Source of the DNA: Rhodopseudomonas palustris HaA2
Lineage (GTDB): Bacteria > Pseudomonadota > Alphaproteobacteria > Rhizobiales > Xanthobacteraceae
Direction of reading: 5' to 3'
NCBI RefSeq assembly: GCF_000013365.1
Contig: NC_007778.1
Span: forward strand, 434,001-498,000
Length of the DNA stretch: 64,000 nucleotides
A model generated the notes under the pieces. It was given only the letters and a program-made list of their open reading frames with translations. It was not told the DNA's origin and did no database searches. A program made the translations under genes and the position numbers. Numbering within the stretch: the first letter of the stretch is position 1; every line of letters begins with the position of its first letter. This document shows positions 18,026 to 28,323 of this stretch, piece after piece.

Positions 18026-18763
18026 ATGATTCTCTTCCCCGCGATCGATCTCAAGAACGGCCAGTGCGTGCGGCTCGAACAGGGCGACATGGCGCGCGCC
18101 ACCGTGTTCAACCTCGATCCGACCGCGCAGGCGAAGAGCTTTGCGGCGCAGGGTTTTCAGTATCTCCATGTGGTCGATCTCGACGGCGCCTTCGCCGGCA
18201 AGCCGATGAACGCACAGGCCGTGGAATCGATGCTGAAAGTCGTGTCGATGCCGGTCCAGCTCGGCGGCGGCATCCGCGACCTCGCGACAGTCGAGGCCTG
18301 GCTGTCCAAAGGCATCGCCCGCGTCATCATCGGCACCGCGGCGGTGCGGGATCCGGCGCTGGTGAAGCAAGCTGCGAAGTCGTTCCCCGGCCGCGTCGCG
18401 GTCGGCCTAGATGCCCGCGACGGCAAGGTTGCGGTCGAAGGCTGGGCGGAGAGCTCGCAGGTCACCGCGCTGGAAATTGCGCAACGCTTCGAAGACGCCG
18501 GCGTCGCCGCGATCATCTTCACCGACATTGCCCGCGACGGCCTGCTCAAGGGCATCAACTGGGATGCGACGATCGCGCTCGCCGAGGCCATCAGTATTCC
18601 GGTAATCGCCTCCGGGGGGCTCGCCTCGATCGAGGATGTGAAGGCGATGCTGAGCCCGCGCGCTCACAAACTGGAAGGCGCGATCGCCGGCCGTGCGCTG
18701 TATGACGGCCGGCTCGACCCGGCGGAAGCGCTGGCGCTGATCGGCGCCGCCAGAGCGGCTTGA
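18026..18763 (+). CDS. hisA: ProFAR isomerase (phosphoribosylformimino-5-aminoimidazole carboxamide ribotide isomerase)
   Basis: Amadori rearrangement in histidine synthesis on a (beta/alpha)8 barrel. The catalytic Asp is in [17 protein letters not shown], and the phosphate-binding loops are [10 protein letters not shown] and [13 protein letters not shown]; the second catalytic Asp is in [12 protein letters not shown]. The ATG at 18026 gives 245 residues; an upstream in-frame TTG at 18017 was not used. hisF follows after 9 bp. Confidence 0.96.
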   Translation: MILFPAIDLKNGQCVRLEQGDMARATVFNLDPTAQAKSFAAQGFQYLHVVDLDGAFAGKPMNAQAVESMLKVVSMPVQLGGGIRDLATVEAWLSKGIARVIIGTAAVRDPALVKQAAKSFPGRVAVGLDARDGKVAVEGWAESSQVTALEIAQRFEDAGVAAIIFTDIARDGLLKGINWDATIALAEAISIPVIASGGLASIEDVKAMLSPRAHKLEGAIAGRALYDGRLDPAEALALIGAARAA

Positions 18764-18772
18764 GGACGAGCG

Positions 18773-19540
18773 ATGTTCAAGGTCCGCGTCATTCCCTGCC
18801 TCGACGTCAAGGACGGCCGCGTCGTCAAGGGCGTCAACTTCGTCGATCTGCGCGACGCCGGTGATCCGGTGGAAGCTGCGATCGCTTATGACGCCGCCGG
18901 CGCCGACGAATTGTGCTTCCTCGATATCACCGCGACCCATGAGAACCGCGGCATCATGCTCGACGTGGTGCGACGCACGGCGGAAGCCTGCTTCATGCCG
19001 GTGACGGTCGGCGGCGGTGTCCGCACCGTCGACGACATCAAGACGCTGCTGCGCTCCGGCGCCGACAAGGTCTCGATCAATTCCGCCGCGGTGGCGCGCC
19101 GCGAGTTCGTCAAGGAAGCGGCGGAGAAATTCGGCGACCAGTGCATCGTGGTGGCGATCGACGCCAAGCGCGTACCGGGCCGCGATCGTTGGGAGATCTT
19201 CACCCATGGCGGCCGCAAGGGCACCGGCATCGACGCCATCGAATTCGCGCAGGAAGTAGTGTCGCTCGGCGCCGGCGAGATCCTGCTGACCTCGATGGAT
19301 CGCGACGGTACGCGATCGGGGTTCGATCTGCCGCTGACCCGCGCGATCGCCGACAGCATCCAGGTCCCGGTGATCGCCTCGGGCGGTGTCGGCAATCTCG
19401 ATCATCTGGTCGACGGCATCCGCGACGGCCACGCCACGGCGGTTCTGGCGGCGTCGATCTTCCATTTCGGCGAGTACACCATTCGTCAGGCCAAGGATCA
19501 TATGGTTCGCTGCGGGCTGCCGATGCGGCTCGATCCCTAG
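18773..19540 (+). CDS. hisF: Imidazole glycerol phosphate synthase, cyclase subunit
   Basis: Cyclase partner of HisH, a (beta/alpha)8 barrel that forms imidazole glycerol phosphate and AICAR. Catalytic Asp residues are seen in [19 protein letters not shown] and [15 protein letters not shown], and the phosphate loops in [13 protein letters not shown] and [13 protein letters not shown]. At 255 residues it is full length. It starts 9 bp after hisA, so coupling is likely. Confidence 0.97.
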   Translation: MFKVRVIPCLDVKDGRVVKGVNFVDLRDAGDPVEAAIAYDAAGADELCFLDITATHENRGIMLDVVRRTAEACFMPVTVGGGVRTVDDIKTLLRSGADKVSINSAAVARREFVKEAAEKFGDQCIVVAIDAKRVPGRDRWEIFTHGGRKGTGIDAIEFAQEVVSLGAGEILLTSMDRDGTRSGFDLPLTRAIADSIQVPVIASGGVGNLDHLVDGIRDGHATAVLAASIFHFGEYTIRQAKDHMVRCGLPMRLDP

Positions 19541-19595
19541 ATTCGGGCCGGCGGAGGCGGTAGTCTCGCACCGGCAAAACCGGCAGAGTAGGCGT

Positions 19596-19919
19596 ATGGC
19601 CCGTTTCACCCTTCACGATCTCGAAGCCACCATCGAGGCCCGCGCGGCCTCGGGCGGCGAGGCGTCCTACACCAAAAAGCTGCTCGACAAGGGCGCGCAG
19701 CACTGCGCCAAGAAGTTCGGCGAGGAGGCGGTCGAGCTGGTGATCGCGACGGTCGAGAACGATCGCGACCACCTGATTGCCGAAGCCGCCGACGTGATGT
19801 TCCATATGCTGGTGCTGTTGAAGGCGCGTGGCGTGACGCTCGACGAGGTCGAGGCGGCGCTGGGGCAGCGCACCGCAATGTCGGGGCTGGAGGAGAAGGC
19901 GGCGCGCAAGCGCGACTAG
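19596..19919 (+). CDS. hisE: Phosphoribosyl-ATP pyrophosphatase
   Basis: Second step of histidine synthesis, an all-alpha MazG-like NTP pyrophosphatase. The metal-binding helices are visible: [19 protein letters not shown] with its Glu pair and [17 protein letters not shown] with EAADV. At 107 residues it is the stand-alone form, not fused to HisI. It ends the contiguous his genes; hisG, hisZ, hisD, hisC and hisI are not in the window. Confidence 0.95.
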   Translation: MARFTLHDLEATIEARAASGGEASYTKKLLDKGAQHCAKKFGEEAVELVIATVENDRDHLIAEAADVMFHMLVLLKARGVTLDEVEAALGQRTAMSGLEEKAARKRD

Positions 19920-20034
19920 GCGTTTTTGCGCGGACCGAAAACGGTTCGCGTCTTGGAAACGCGTCCGAGAAATTCCTACCGGCCGCAACGGCCGCAAAAG
20001 CAACAAGAACCAGAAACGAAGCGAGGACGACGCG

Positions 20035-20991
20035 ATGGATGCCAGGTCGGAACTGCACCACTACAACCCGTATCGGGTGTTCTCGCGGTCGGAATGGGCC
20101 AATCTTCGCCAGGACACGCCGATGACGCTCGACGCGGGCGAGGTTTCGACGCTGCGCTCGCTGCACGACCGGCTCGACCTCAGCGAGGTCGAGGAGATCT
20201 ATCTGCCGATGTCGCGGCTGCTGTCGATCCATGTCGGCGCGATGCAGCAGCTTTACTACGCGCAGCGCCGCTTCCTCGGCGTGGTCGAGCGCAAGATGCC
20301 TTACATCATCGGCGTCGCCGGTTCGGTCGCGGTCGGCAAATCGACCACTGCGCGCGTGCTGCAGGCGCTCTTGGCGCGCTGGTCGCCGCGGCCCAAGGTC
20401 GATCTGATCACCACCGACGGCTTCCTGCATCCCAACGCGGTGCTGGAGCGCGCCGGGCTGATGCAGAAGAAGGGCTTTCCGGAAAGCTACGACCTGCCGG
20501 CACTGCTGGCGTTTCTCAGTGATATCAAGTCAGGCCGCCGCAAGGTCCGCGCGCCGATCTATTCGCATCTGACCTACGACATCGTGCCGAACAAATTCGC
20601 GGTGGTGGACCGGCCCGACATCCTGATCGTCGAAGGCGTCAACGTGCTGCAAACCGGCCGGCTGCCGCGCGACGGCAAGGCGGTGCCGGTGGTGTCCGAC
20701 TTCTTCGATTTCTCGGTGTATATCGACGCCGACGAACCGGTGCTGCGCGATTGGTACATCCGGCGCTTCCTGGCGCTGCGTGACACCGCGTTTCACGATC
20801 CGCGATCCTACTTCCACCGCTACGCGCCGCTGTCCGACGAAGAGGCGACCGCGACCGCGATCGCGATCTGGGAACGGACGAACCTGGCCAATCTCGAGGA
20901 CAACATCCTGCCGACCCGGCCGCGGGCGACACTGATCCTGAAGAAGGGCGCCGACCACGTCGTGGATTCGGTGGCGCTGCGGCGGCTGTGA
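20035..20991 (+). CDS. coaA: Type I pantothenate kinase
   Basis: First committed step of CoA synthesis, phosphorylating pantothenate. The 318-residue protein has the P-loop [18 protein letters not shown], the [12 protein letters not shown] motif with catalytic Asp, and the [26 protein letters not shown] stretch. The N-terminus [18 protein letters not shown] is typical for CoaA. It follows hisE by 115 bp and probably shares its transcript or a nearby promoter. A palindromic repeat follows its stop. Confidence 0.96.
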   Translation: MDARSELHHYNPYRVFSRSEWANLRQDTPMTLDAGEVSTLRSLHDRLDLSEVEEIYLPMSRLLSIHVGAMQQLYYAQRRFLGVVERKMPYIIGVAGSVAVGKSTTARVLQALLARWSPRPKVDLITTDGFLHPNAVLERAGLMQKKGFPESYDLPALLAFLSDIKSGRRKVRAPIYSHLTYDIVPNKFAVVDRPDILIVEGVNVLQTGRLPRDGKAVPVVSDFFDFSVYIDADEPVLRDWYIRRFLALRDTAFHDPRSYFHRYAPLSDEEATATAIAIWERTNLANLEDNILPTRPRATLILKKGADHVVDSVALRRL

Positions 20992-21003
20992 TCTCCGCGG
21001 CCT

Positions 21004-21104
21004 GTCATCCGCGGGCTTGACCCGCGGATCGATCGCGCGCGAACCGCGCCGTTCAAGGATTCCTGCGAAGACGATGGATTGCCGGGTCGGGCCCGGCAAT
21101 GACG
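21004..21104. repeat. Intergenic inverted repeat (family C, copy 2) after coaA
   Basis: GTCATCCGCGGGCTTGACCC opens the unit and GGGTCGGGCCCGGCAATGAC closes it, with a divergent centre. It fills the convergent gap between coaA and the acyltransferase gene. Confidence 0.75.
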
Positions 21105-21116
21105 CATTTCGTGAGC

Positions 21117-22076
21117 TTACGCCGCGTGCCGCGTCGCATCCACGCCGAAATGCTCGATGTAGCGGCTGCTGATCGCCGACACCGGCATGATGATCAGCAC
21201 GTCGGTGGTGCCGAACTGATGGTCGATCACTGCGCCCTCGCCGATCGTGGCGCCGAGCCGCAGATAGCCCTTGATCAGCGGCGGCAGCTCGCGCAGCGCG
21301 GCCTTCTGGTTGACCGCTTCCTTCGGCATCCGGTTCATCTCGACATAGCGCGACGGATGCGCGCGGGCGCGCCACGGCTCCGGCGCCGATGCGTAATGAT
21401 GCAGGAACGACAGCGGCAGCGCGAGCCGCGCCGGATCGGTGCCGTCGAAGGAGGCGCAGCCGATCATGACGTCGACGCCGTGCTGGCGGACATAGCTCCA
21501 GATGCCGTGCCACAACAATTCGACGGTGCGTTTGTTGCGGTAGGGCGGCAGCACGCAGGAGCGGCCGAGCTCGAGGAAGCGCAGCCGGGGATGCCGCGCG
21601 ATCATGCCGCCGATGTCGAACTCGTTTTCGGTGTAGAAGCCGCCGTGGCGATTGGCGATCTCCTGCCGCAGCAGGCGATAGGTGCCGACCACCGGCTGCT
21701 TGCCGCTGAGCGACGGCTTGGCGGCGTGATCGAGCACCAGAAGATGGTCGCAAATCCGGTCGAACGCGTCCTTGTCGCGGCGCGCCAGCAGCGTGGCGGC
21801 GTCGGCGATCGCGGTGCCGTCCTTGTAGAACACGCGGTAGCGGAGTTTCTGCGCGCGCTTGATGTCCTGCTTCTTCTGCGCCAGCCGCACTTCCAGCGGG
21901 CCGAGCCGGCCCAGCGTCGCCGGAGTCAGCGCCGGTTGCGCGATCGGCTTGCCGTGATCGGCGATCTTCAGCGCCGGCTTGAGCCAGGTGATCGCGGTCT
22001 GCGCCGCGGCGCCGGCCATGTCGGGGCGAAGCAGTTTGATGAATTTCTTCGAGCGGGCGAGATGGTCGGTCTGCAT
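21117..22076 (-). CDS. OlsB-like N-acyltransferase (ornithine lipid / lyso-ornithine synthesis)
   Basis: The product, 319 residues from MQTDHLARSKKFIKLL, contains a GNAT-type acyl-ACP-using domain. The stretches AQKLRYRVFYKDG, VVGTYRLLRQEIA and FLELGRSCVLPPYRNKRTVELLWHGIWSYV are those of the ornithine-acyl-ACP N-acyltransferase (OlsB) / autoinducer-synthase-like family. OlsB makes lyso-ornithine lipid, a phosphorus-free membrane lipid precursor. The second enzyme, OlsA, is not adjacent, so the exact product is not proven. The frame extends to 22136, but the ATG at 22076 begins the conserved region. Confidence 0.7.
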   Translation of the reverse strand: MQTDHLARSKKFIKLLRPDMAGAAAQTAITWLKPALKIADHGKPIAQPALTPATLGRLGPLEVRLAQKKQDIKRAQKLRYRVFYKDGTAIADAATLLARRDKDAFDRICDHLLVLDHAAKPSLSGKQPVVGTYRLLRQEIANRHGGFYTENEFDIGGMIARHPRLRFLELGRSCVLPPYRNKRTVELLWHGIWSYVRQHGVDVMIGCASFDGTDPARLALPLSFLHHYASAPEPWRARAHPSRYVEMNRMPKEAVNQKAALRELPPLIKGYLRLGATIGEGAVIDHQFGTTDVLIIMPVSAISSRYIEHFGVDATRHAA

Positions 22077-22236
22077 GGGATCCTCGCGACCGCATGCAAC
22101 CGAATCGGGTGGTGCGCGGCCTGTGCGCATCACCAATCACGACGTTTCAACAGCGATGTGACACGATGATTGCCGCCGCGTGACAGCGGCTCGAAGTTTG
22201 TAGTCCGGGTCGAAACCCGGTAACGGCATGCCACAA

Positions 22237-24186
22237 CTACGCGACCATCGGCCTCGCCGCCGCGACCCGGTCGAGCGCCGTCATCAGCTTGTCGCGATCG
22301 AGCGGCTTGACCAGAAAGCCGTCCATACCCGCCGCGAAGCAGGCCTCACGATCTTCTGCGAGCGCATTCGCCGTTAGCGCCAGAATCGGCGTGCGGCGTC
22401 CGTCGCCGACGGCCTCCTGCGCGCGGATCTGCCGGCTGGCGGCGATGCCGTCGCTGGTCGGCATCTGCACGTCCATCAGCACCAGATCGAAGGGCGCGCC
22501 GTCGGCCGCGGCCGCGCGCCAGCTTTGCAGCGCCTGCTCGCCATCGCCGGCGACAGCCACGCGATGACCGAGCCGAGCCAGCAGCGAGCGGATCAGCAGC
22601 GCGTTGATCTCGTTGTCTTCTGCGACCAGCACGGAGAGCCGCCGGCCGCCTGGCGCCGTCGCATCCGTTGCCGCGGTCTCCGGCGGATCGCCGTCCGCGA
22701 TCCCCGGCGCGACGGTGTCGATCAACGACCCTGCCAGCCGCGCCGACAGCGAGGCCGCCCGCAGCGGCTTGACGAGATAGCCGGTGAATGCAGGTGGCAG
22801 ATCCGGCAATAGTTCGGAGCGAGCGGCAGGCGTCAGCATGACGACGCGTTGCGCCGCATGCGGTCGGGCACTCCGCGCCAGCGCCTCGGCCGCATCGGCG
22901 CCGAAGCCGGCATCGATCAGGATGGCCGACCAGGCGCGTTCGGGCAGCGCCGTGCGCGCGGCGGAGAGTTCGGACAACGCCAGCACGTGCGCGCCCCAGC
23001 GCTGCAGCCGCTGGGCGACCAGCGTCGCCTCGATGGTCTGCGGCGCCGCGATCATGATCGACTGACCGGTGAGGTCGGGCGGCTGGACAATGGGGGAGGC
23101 GCCGGAATCGTCCGCCGCTGTGAGCGGGATCGAGGCCGTGAAGGTGGAGCCTCGTCCCGGCTGGCTGTCGAGTGCGATCCGACCGCCCATCCGCTCGACG
23201 ATCCGCTGGCTGATACTCAGCCCCAGCCCGGTGCCACCGAAGCTGCGGGCGATGCCGTCGTCGGCCTGTTCGAATTCGCCGAAGATCCGCGTCTGCGCCT
23301 CACGGGCGATGCCGATGCCGGTGTCGCGCACCGCGAAGCTGATCTCGCCGTCGCGCTCGCCCGGCTGGACGATCAGCACGACGCCGCCGACGGACGTGAA
23401 CTTGATGGCGTTGCCGGCGAGATTGAGCAGCACCTGGCGCAAGCGCGCCGCGTCGCCGATCACCCGCGACGGTACCCGGTCATCGATATCCGCCGCGATC
23501 TCCAGCGCGCCCGCCTGCGCCCGCGGCGCCAGCAGCTCGACGATGTCCTCGATCAGGGCGGTCAGCGCGAACGGCCGGCTGTCGAGTTCGAACCTGCCGG
23601 CCTCGATCCGGGAATAGTCGAGCAGCTCGTCGATCAGCGTCGCCAGCGCGTCGCCCGAAGTCTTCACCGCGCGGGCGTAGGTCGCCTGCTCGGGCGTCAG
23701 CGCGGTGTCGAGCAGCAGGCCGCTCATGCCGATGATGCCGTTCAGCGGCGTGCGGATCTCGTGTGACGCCATCGCCAGCAGCCGCGATTTCCGCCGCGTT
23801 GCGTCTTCGTCGCGGCGTGGCGCGTCCGCTTCGTCGCGAGCTTGGTGGAGGACGCGCGCGCGTTCCTCGGCATCCCTCAGCTCCCAGTTGCGGTCCGCCA
23901 GCGTCTCGTTGTGCCGCTCCAACGCCTGTAGGCGCCGGCGCAACCAGCGCAGTCGTATGCTCTGGACGGCGAGGCCGAGGCAGGCGAGCGCGAACAGGAA
24001 GCTCGCACCGATCGCGAAAGTATGCGGGTTGTAGCCGGAGGATTCGGCGCGGCTGCCGATGATGAACCCATAGGCGCCACCGAACGCCGCCAGAAAGATC
24101 ATGCTCCAGCGCAGCGCGAACACAAGCCGCGGAAACCGTCCGGCGAACGCGCGCCGTCTCGATCTGAATCGCAACCACCGCTTCAT
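22237..24186 (-). CDS. Hybrid sensor histidine kinase with one degenerate and one intact receiver domain
   Basis: Membrane-anchored kinase of 649 residues. Two transmembrane helices (about 22-45 and 58-76) are followed by a coiled coil (80-125) and a HisKA domain with phospho-accepting His142 in [10 protein letters not shown]. The ATPase domain has an N-box around Asn259, G1 DTGIG at 288-292 and G2 GGTGLGL at 318-324. Then comes a receiver-like segment (376-485) that keeps Asp425 and Lys473 but has lost the acidic pair, and a C-terminal receiver (518-640) with Asp572 in LVLMDVQMP. The sensing domain is minimal and no response regulator is adjacent, so the output is unknown. Confidence 0.88.
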   Translation of the reverse strand: MKRWLRFRSRRRAFAGRFPRLVFALRWSMIFLAAFGGAYGFIIGSRAESSGYNPHTFAIGASFLFALACLGLAVQSIRLRWLRRRLQALERHNETLADRNWELRDAEERARVLHQARDEADAPRRDEDATRRKSRLLAMASHEIRTPLNGIIGMSGLLLDTALTPEQATYARAVKTSGDALATLIDELLDYSRIEAGRFELDSRPFALTALIEDIVELLAPRAQAGALEIAADIDDRVPSRVIGDAARLRQVLLNLAGNAIKFTSVGGVVLIVQPGERDGEISFAVRDTGIGIAREAQTRIFGEFEQADDGIARSFGGTGLGLSISQRIVERMGGRIALDSQPGRGSTFTASIPLTAADDSGASPIVQPPDLTGQSIMIAAPQTIEATLVAQRLQRWGAHVLALSELSAARTALPERAWSAILIDAGFGADAAEALARSARPHAAQRVVMLTPAARSELLPDLPPAFTGYLVKPLRAASLSARLAGSLIDTVAPGIADGDPPETAATDATAPGGRRLSVLVAEDNEINALLIRSLLARLGHRVAVAGDGEQALQSWRAAAADGAPFDLVLMDVQMPTSDGIAASRQIRAQEAVGDGRRTPILALTANALAEDREACFAAGMDGFLVKPLDRDKLMTALDRVAAARPMVA

Positions 24187-24297
24187 TCGCCAATCCGATC
24201 GACCATGCCGGAGTCGCCAGCATCGGCACTCGACATTGCAAACAGCTTGAAGCGCGCGATGGTTGCGATGCGCTCTGCCGACAGGGTTGACCGAACC

Positions 24298-24783
24298 TTA
24301 AGACCGGCTGCCGATCGAGGCGGTGGCGATCGGTGCGTGGCGGCTGGAGGAGGCGACCAGAAGTGCGGCCGCCTCGCGCGCGGTGAAGCTGTTGGCCCGC
24401 ACGAAGATCCGGTAGTCGATCCTGCCATCGTCGTCGTGGGTGAGGTAGATCACCGCATCGGTCGCCGCCGGATTGGTGGTGATCGCCACCAATCTCGATT
24501 CGGGCGCCGACACGCAGCCGCCGGGTTCGTCGGTGACGACGTCGTCGGTGACGGCGAAATCGGCGGCATCGGGACTGTCGACGATCTGGACCCGCACCGT
24601 GGCACGCGCCGGATCATCGGTGAAGCCGACATGGATTTGGGCGCGCCCCAGCGCGGGTGCGATCTGCACCGACCGATCGCCCACGGCAATGCAGGGCGGC
24701 GGGCCGGCGATCAGCTCGCCGCGGGCAAGCAAACCCACGACGAGGAGCGGAACGGCGGAGGCCAGAACTCGGATACGCAACAT
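24298..24783 (-). CDS. Secreted hypothetical protein
   Basis: Uncharacterised product of about 161 residues from the ATG at 24783 (MLRIRVLASAVPLLVVGLLA), with a clear signal peptide. The in-frame ATG at 24798 is an alternative. The mature part holds two cysteines (in PPPCIAVG and GGCVSAPE) that could form a disulfide. The segments IHVGFTDDPARATVRVQIVDSPDAADFAV and TDAVIYLTHDDDGRIDYRIFVR look beta-rich. I do not recognise the family. It lies upstream of the hybrid kinase on the same strand, 111 bp before its start, so the two may be cotranscribed and the periplasmic protein might inform the kinase (inference). Confidence 0.65.
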   Translation of the reverse strand: MLRIRVLASAVPLLVVGLLARGELIAGPPPCIAVGDRSVQIAPALGRAQIHVGFTDDPARATVRVQIVDSPDAADFAVTDDVVTDEPGGCVSAPESRLVAITTNPAATDAVIYLTHDDDGRIDYRIFVRANSFTAREAAALLVASSSRHAPIATASIGSRS

Positions 24784-24904
24784 CACATCCACCCGCAACG
24801 CCAGCCCCGATACGCAGGGCTATGGTTCGCAGATGGTAAACGGAACTCGTTACCGTCAGGTTGACGAGATGGACGGGTGATTCACCATGATGATGCGGCG
24901 TGGT

Positions 24905-26443
24905 TCAGGCGGCGCGTCTGACGTCCTCTCCCAGCGCGCGATAGGACAGCGCTTCGGCCAGATGCAGCCGGCCGATCTTGTCGGCGCCGTCGAGGTCGGC
25001 GAGGGTGCGGGCGACGCGGAGGACGCGATGATAGCCGCGCGCCGACAGCCGCATGGTCTCGGCCGCGTCGCGCAGCAGCTTCAGCCCGGCGGAATCCGGC
25101 TGGGCGGTGGCTTCCAGCGCGGCGGCCGGCGCCTCGGCATTGGTGCGGAATTGCGGTAGCCCGATCGCGGCATAGCGTTGCCGCTGCACGTCGCGCGCGG
25201 CGGCAACCCGCGCCGCCACTTCGGCGGAGCCTTCCGCCGCAGGCGGCAGGATCAGATCGGCGGCGGTGACCGCGGGCACCTCGATCCGCAGGTCGATCCG
25301 ATCCAGCAGTGGCCCGGAAATGCGGGATTGATAGTCCGCACTGCAGCGCTCGACCCGCCCGCGCTTGCAGGCATAGCCCGGTTCGTAGGCGCGGCCGCAG
25401 CGGCACGGGTTCATCGCCGCGACCAACATGACCCGGGCCGGGTAGGTGACGCGATGGTTGGCACGCGACACCGCGACTTCGCCGGTTTCGAGCGGCGCCC
25501 GCAACGAATCCAGAACGCGGGGATCGAATTCGGGGAGTTCGTCCAGGAACAGCACGCCCTGATGCGCCAGCGAAATCTCACCGGGTCGCGCCTTGATGCC
25601 TCCGCCGGTCAGCGCCGCCATGCTGGCGGAATGGTGTGGCGCGCGGAACGGGCGCTTCGCCGTCAAAGCGCCGTCGCGGATCTCGCCGGCGACCGAGGCG
25701 ATCATCGAGACTTCGAGCAATTCGGCCGGGGACAGTGGCGGCAGGATCGACGGCAGCCGCGCCGCCAGCATCGACTTGCCCGCGCCGGGCGACCCCACCA
25801 TCAGCAGATGGTGACCGCCTGCGGCGGCGATCTCCAGCGCGCGCTTGGCGCTCTCCTGGCCCTTGATGTCGCGCAGGTCGAGGGTCGAACTCTCGGCCTC
25901 GTGGACCCGCGGCTGCGGCCGGCTGAGAAGCTGCGTCCCTTTGAAATGATTGGCGATCTGGATCAGCGACCGGGCCGCGATGATCTGGATGTCGGGGCTC
26001 GCCCAGGCCGCCTCGGAGCCGCAGGCCGCCGGGCAGATCAGGCCCTCGTCGCGGGCGTTGGCGGCGATCGCGGCCGGCAGCACGCCGGCCACCGGCGCGA
26101 TCGAGCCGTCGAGGCCGAGTTCGCCCAGCACGGTGAATCCCGCCAGCGCGTCGCCGGGGATGGCGCCGATCGCCGCCATCAGCCCGAGCGCGATCGGCAG
26201 GTCGTAATGGCTGCCTTCCTTCGGCAGATCGGCGGGCGCGAGATTGACCGTGATGCGTCGTGCCGGCAGCGCCAGGCCCGAGGCGATCAGCGCCGAGCGA
26301 ACCCGCTCGCGGGCTTCCGACACCGCCTTGTCGGCGAGGCCGACGACGGCGAAGGCCGGCAGCCCGGGCGAGACCTGGACCTGGACATCGACCGCGCGCG
26401 CGTCGATGCCTTCGAAAGCCACCGTGGACACGTGCTGAACCAT
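24905..26443 (-). CDS. comM: YifB/ComM family Mg-chelatase-like AAA+ ATPase
   Basis: Full-length 512-residue YifB/ComM protein. An N-terminal Lon-like S16 domain (VQVSPGLPAFAVVGLADKAVSEARERVR) is followed by an AAA+ core with Walker A MVGSPGAGKSMLAARLPSILPP, Walker B GVLFLDELPEF, and the C-terminal Mg-chelatase segment with four cysteines (NPCRCG, YACKRGRVERC). ComM is a hexameric helicase that extends recombination branches, shown for natural transformation in Vibrio. In Alphaproteobacteria it is a remembered SOS member. A perfect LexA-type box lies 50 bp upstream of the start, and its ribosome-binding G-run can be locked in a hairpin. Confidence 0.92.
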   Translation of the reverse strand: MVQHVSTVAFEGIDARAVDVQVQVSPGLPAFAVVGLADKAVSEARERVRSALIASGLALPARRITVNLAPADLPKEGSHYDLPIALGLMAAIGAIPGDALAGFTVLGELGLDGSIAPVAGVLPAAIAANARDEGLICPAACGSEAAWASPDIQIIAARSLIQIANHFKGTQLLSRPQPRVHEAESSTLDLRDIKGQESAKRALEIAAAGGHHLLMVGSPGAGKSMLAARLPSILPPLSPAELLEVSMIASVAGEIRDGALTAKRPFRAPHHSASMAALTGGGIKARPGEISLAHQGVLFLDELPEFDPRVLDSLRAPLETGEVAVSRANHRVTYPARVMLVAAMNPCRCGRAYEPGYACKRGRVERCSADYQSRISGPLLDRIDLRIEVPAVTAADLILPPAAEGSAEVAARVAAARDVQRQRYAAIGLPQFRTNAEAPAAALEATAQPDSAGLKLLRDAAETMRLSARGYHRVLRVARTLADLDGADKIGRLHLAEALSYRALGEDVRRAA

Positions 26444-26448
26444 GACGT

Positions 26449-26486
26449 CCCCCTGCGATCCGAAGGTTAACGCGGTTTCCAGGGGG
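26449..26486 (-). promoter_or_regulatory. Hairpin that can mask the comM ribosome-binding site
   Basis: On the minus strand CCCCCTG (26486-26480) can pair with CAGGGGG (26455-26449) around a 24-base loop. The second arm contains the only purine run (GGGGGA) five bases before the comM ATG at 26443. Folding would hide the ribosome-binding site. Confidence 0.4.
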
Positions 26487-26492
26487 TCGCAA

Positions 26493-26507
26493 GAACATTA
26501 GAAGAAC
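26493..26507 (-). promoter_or_regulatory. LexA (SOS) box upstream of comM
   Basis: The minus strand reads GTTC, seven bases, GTTC, which is exactly the direct-repeat LexA operator of Alphaproteobacteria (GTTC-N7-GTTC). It ends 49 bp upstream of the comM start codon, a promoter-proximal place for repression. Confidence 0.7.
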
Positions 26508-26534
26508 AAAGTTCCTTGGCGACCGGCCCCAGCC

Positions 26535-27466
<932 letters not shown>

Positions 27467-27469
27467 CTA

Positions 27470-27485
27470 CTGTCCGATCGGACAG
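27470..27485. promoter_or_regulatory. lux-box-like operator of rpaI
   Basis: CTGTCCGATCGGACAG is a perfect 16-bp palindrome, centred about 65 bp upstream of the rpaI start and one base beyond the rpaR stop codon. RpaR of R. palustris is known to bind an inverted repeat in the rpaI promoter. This is the only such element in the gap, so it is the obvious operator. Confidence 0.85.
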
Positions 27486-27486
27486 G

Positions 27487-28215
27487 TCACAGCCGGATCA
27501 GTCCGAGTGACAGTGCCTTGGCGACGGCGGCCGTCCGGTTCACGGCATTGAGTTTGCGGGACGCTTCGATCAGGTGGAACTTCACGGTGCGCTCGGCGAT
27601 GCGGAGAATCATAGAGATCTCCCATGCCGTCTTGCCCTGCGCCGCCCACGACAGGATCTCGCATTCGCGAGAGGTCAGCAGCCGGCGCTGTGGCTTCGGC
27701 CGGTTGAGCGACCGAAGCCGGTTATGGGCATAGACGCCGATCAGCTGCATCGCGCCTTTGGCGGTCGGATCGAGGTCGGGCGCCTCGCCGGCCATGCTGA
27801 TCATGGCGCCGCCGTCGTCGTAATGCAGCGGAATGCAGTAGCCGCGGACCAGACCGAACTCCGCCGCGTCGGTCATGACCTGGTGCGCGGCCCGATCTCG
27901 CTTGCGATCGTAGGGTGCGTCCGACCATTCGAACGGCTGCACCGTGGCGGCGCCGTGGCGGGGCACCGGATCGACCGCCATGTAGTTCCGGCCGACATAG
28001 AGTTCGAACCAGCCGCGCGGCCAGCCGTTCGCCAGGGTCAGTTCGGCAAGCCCGGCGCCGGGCGCGGGCAGTGCGGCCATGATGTAGGCGCTGAAGCCGG
28101 CGCTGGCGATGTGGGATTCGAACTGTCGAACGAGGGATGGAGCGTCGAGCCGGTCCGCGGCGTCGACGAATTCCAGTGCGCGCCGTCCCCAAAGATGACT
28201 TTCGCCCGCCAACAT
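27487..28215 (-). CDS. rpaR: LuxR-family quorum-sensing receptor, RpaR-like
   Basis: Signal-responsive transcription factor of 242 residues from the ATG at 28215 (MLAGESHLWGRRALEF); an upstream ATG at 28236 is possible. The N-terminal autoinducer-binding domain has WPRGWFELYVGRNYMAVDPVPRHG, holding the family's Trp, Tyr and Asp positions, and FGLVRGYCIPLH. The C-terminal LuxR helix-turn-helix is LTSRECEILSWAAQGKTAWEISMILRIAERTVKFHLIEASRKL. It is immediately upstream of rpaI in the same direction and presumably activates it through the dyad at 27470. In R. palustris an antisense RNA over rpaR, driven from this gap, has been described, so a second transcript may arise here too. Confidence 0.9.
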   Translation of the reverse strand: MLAGESHLWGRRALEFVDAADRLDAPSLVRQFESHIASAGFSAYIMAALPAPGAGLAELTLANGWPRGWFELYVGRNYMAVDPVPRHGAATVQPFEWSDAPYDRKRDRAAHQVMTDAAEFGLVRGYCIPLHYDDGGAMISMAGEAPDLDPTAKGAMQLIGVYAHNRLRSLNRPKPQRRLLTSRECEILSWAAQGKTAWEISMILRIAERTVKFHLIEASRKLNAVNRTAAVAKALSLGLIRL

Positions 28216-28323
28216 CGCCCGACGCTCCGCCCGCACCCCACTACTTCTGGAGCGGCGTCACCGAACTAGCAAGAGGGGACAATCGATACTAACGTCAAAC
28301 AGGGCCGCGGCGAAACGTCCGGT

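Noticed and set aside
22205-22220. CCGGGT / ACCCGG hairpin after the hybrid kinase as a terminator
   Set aside because: The stem is only 6 bp and no T run follows on the minus strand, so the evidence is too weak.
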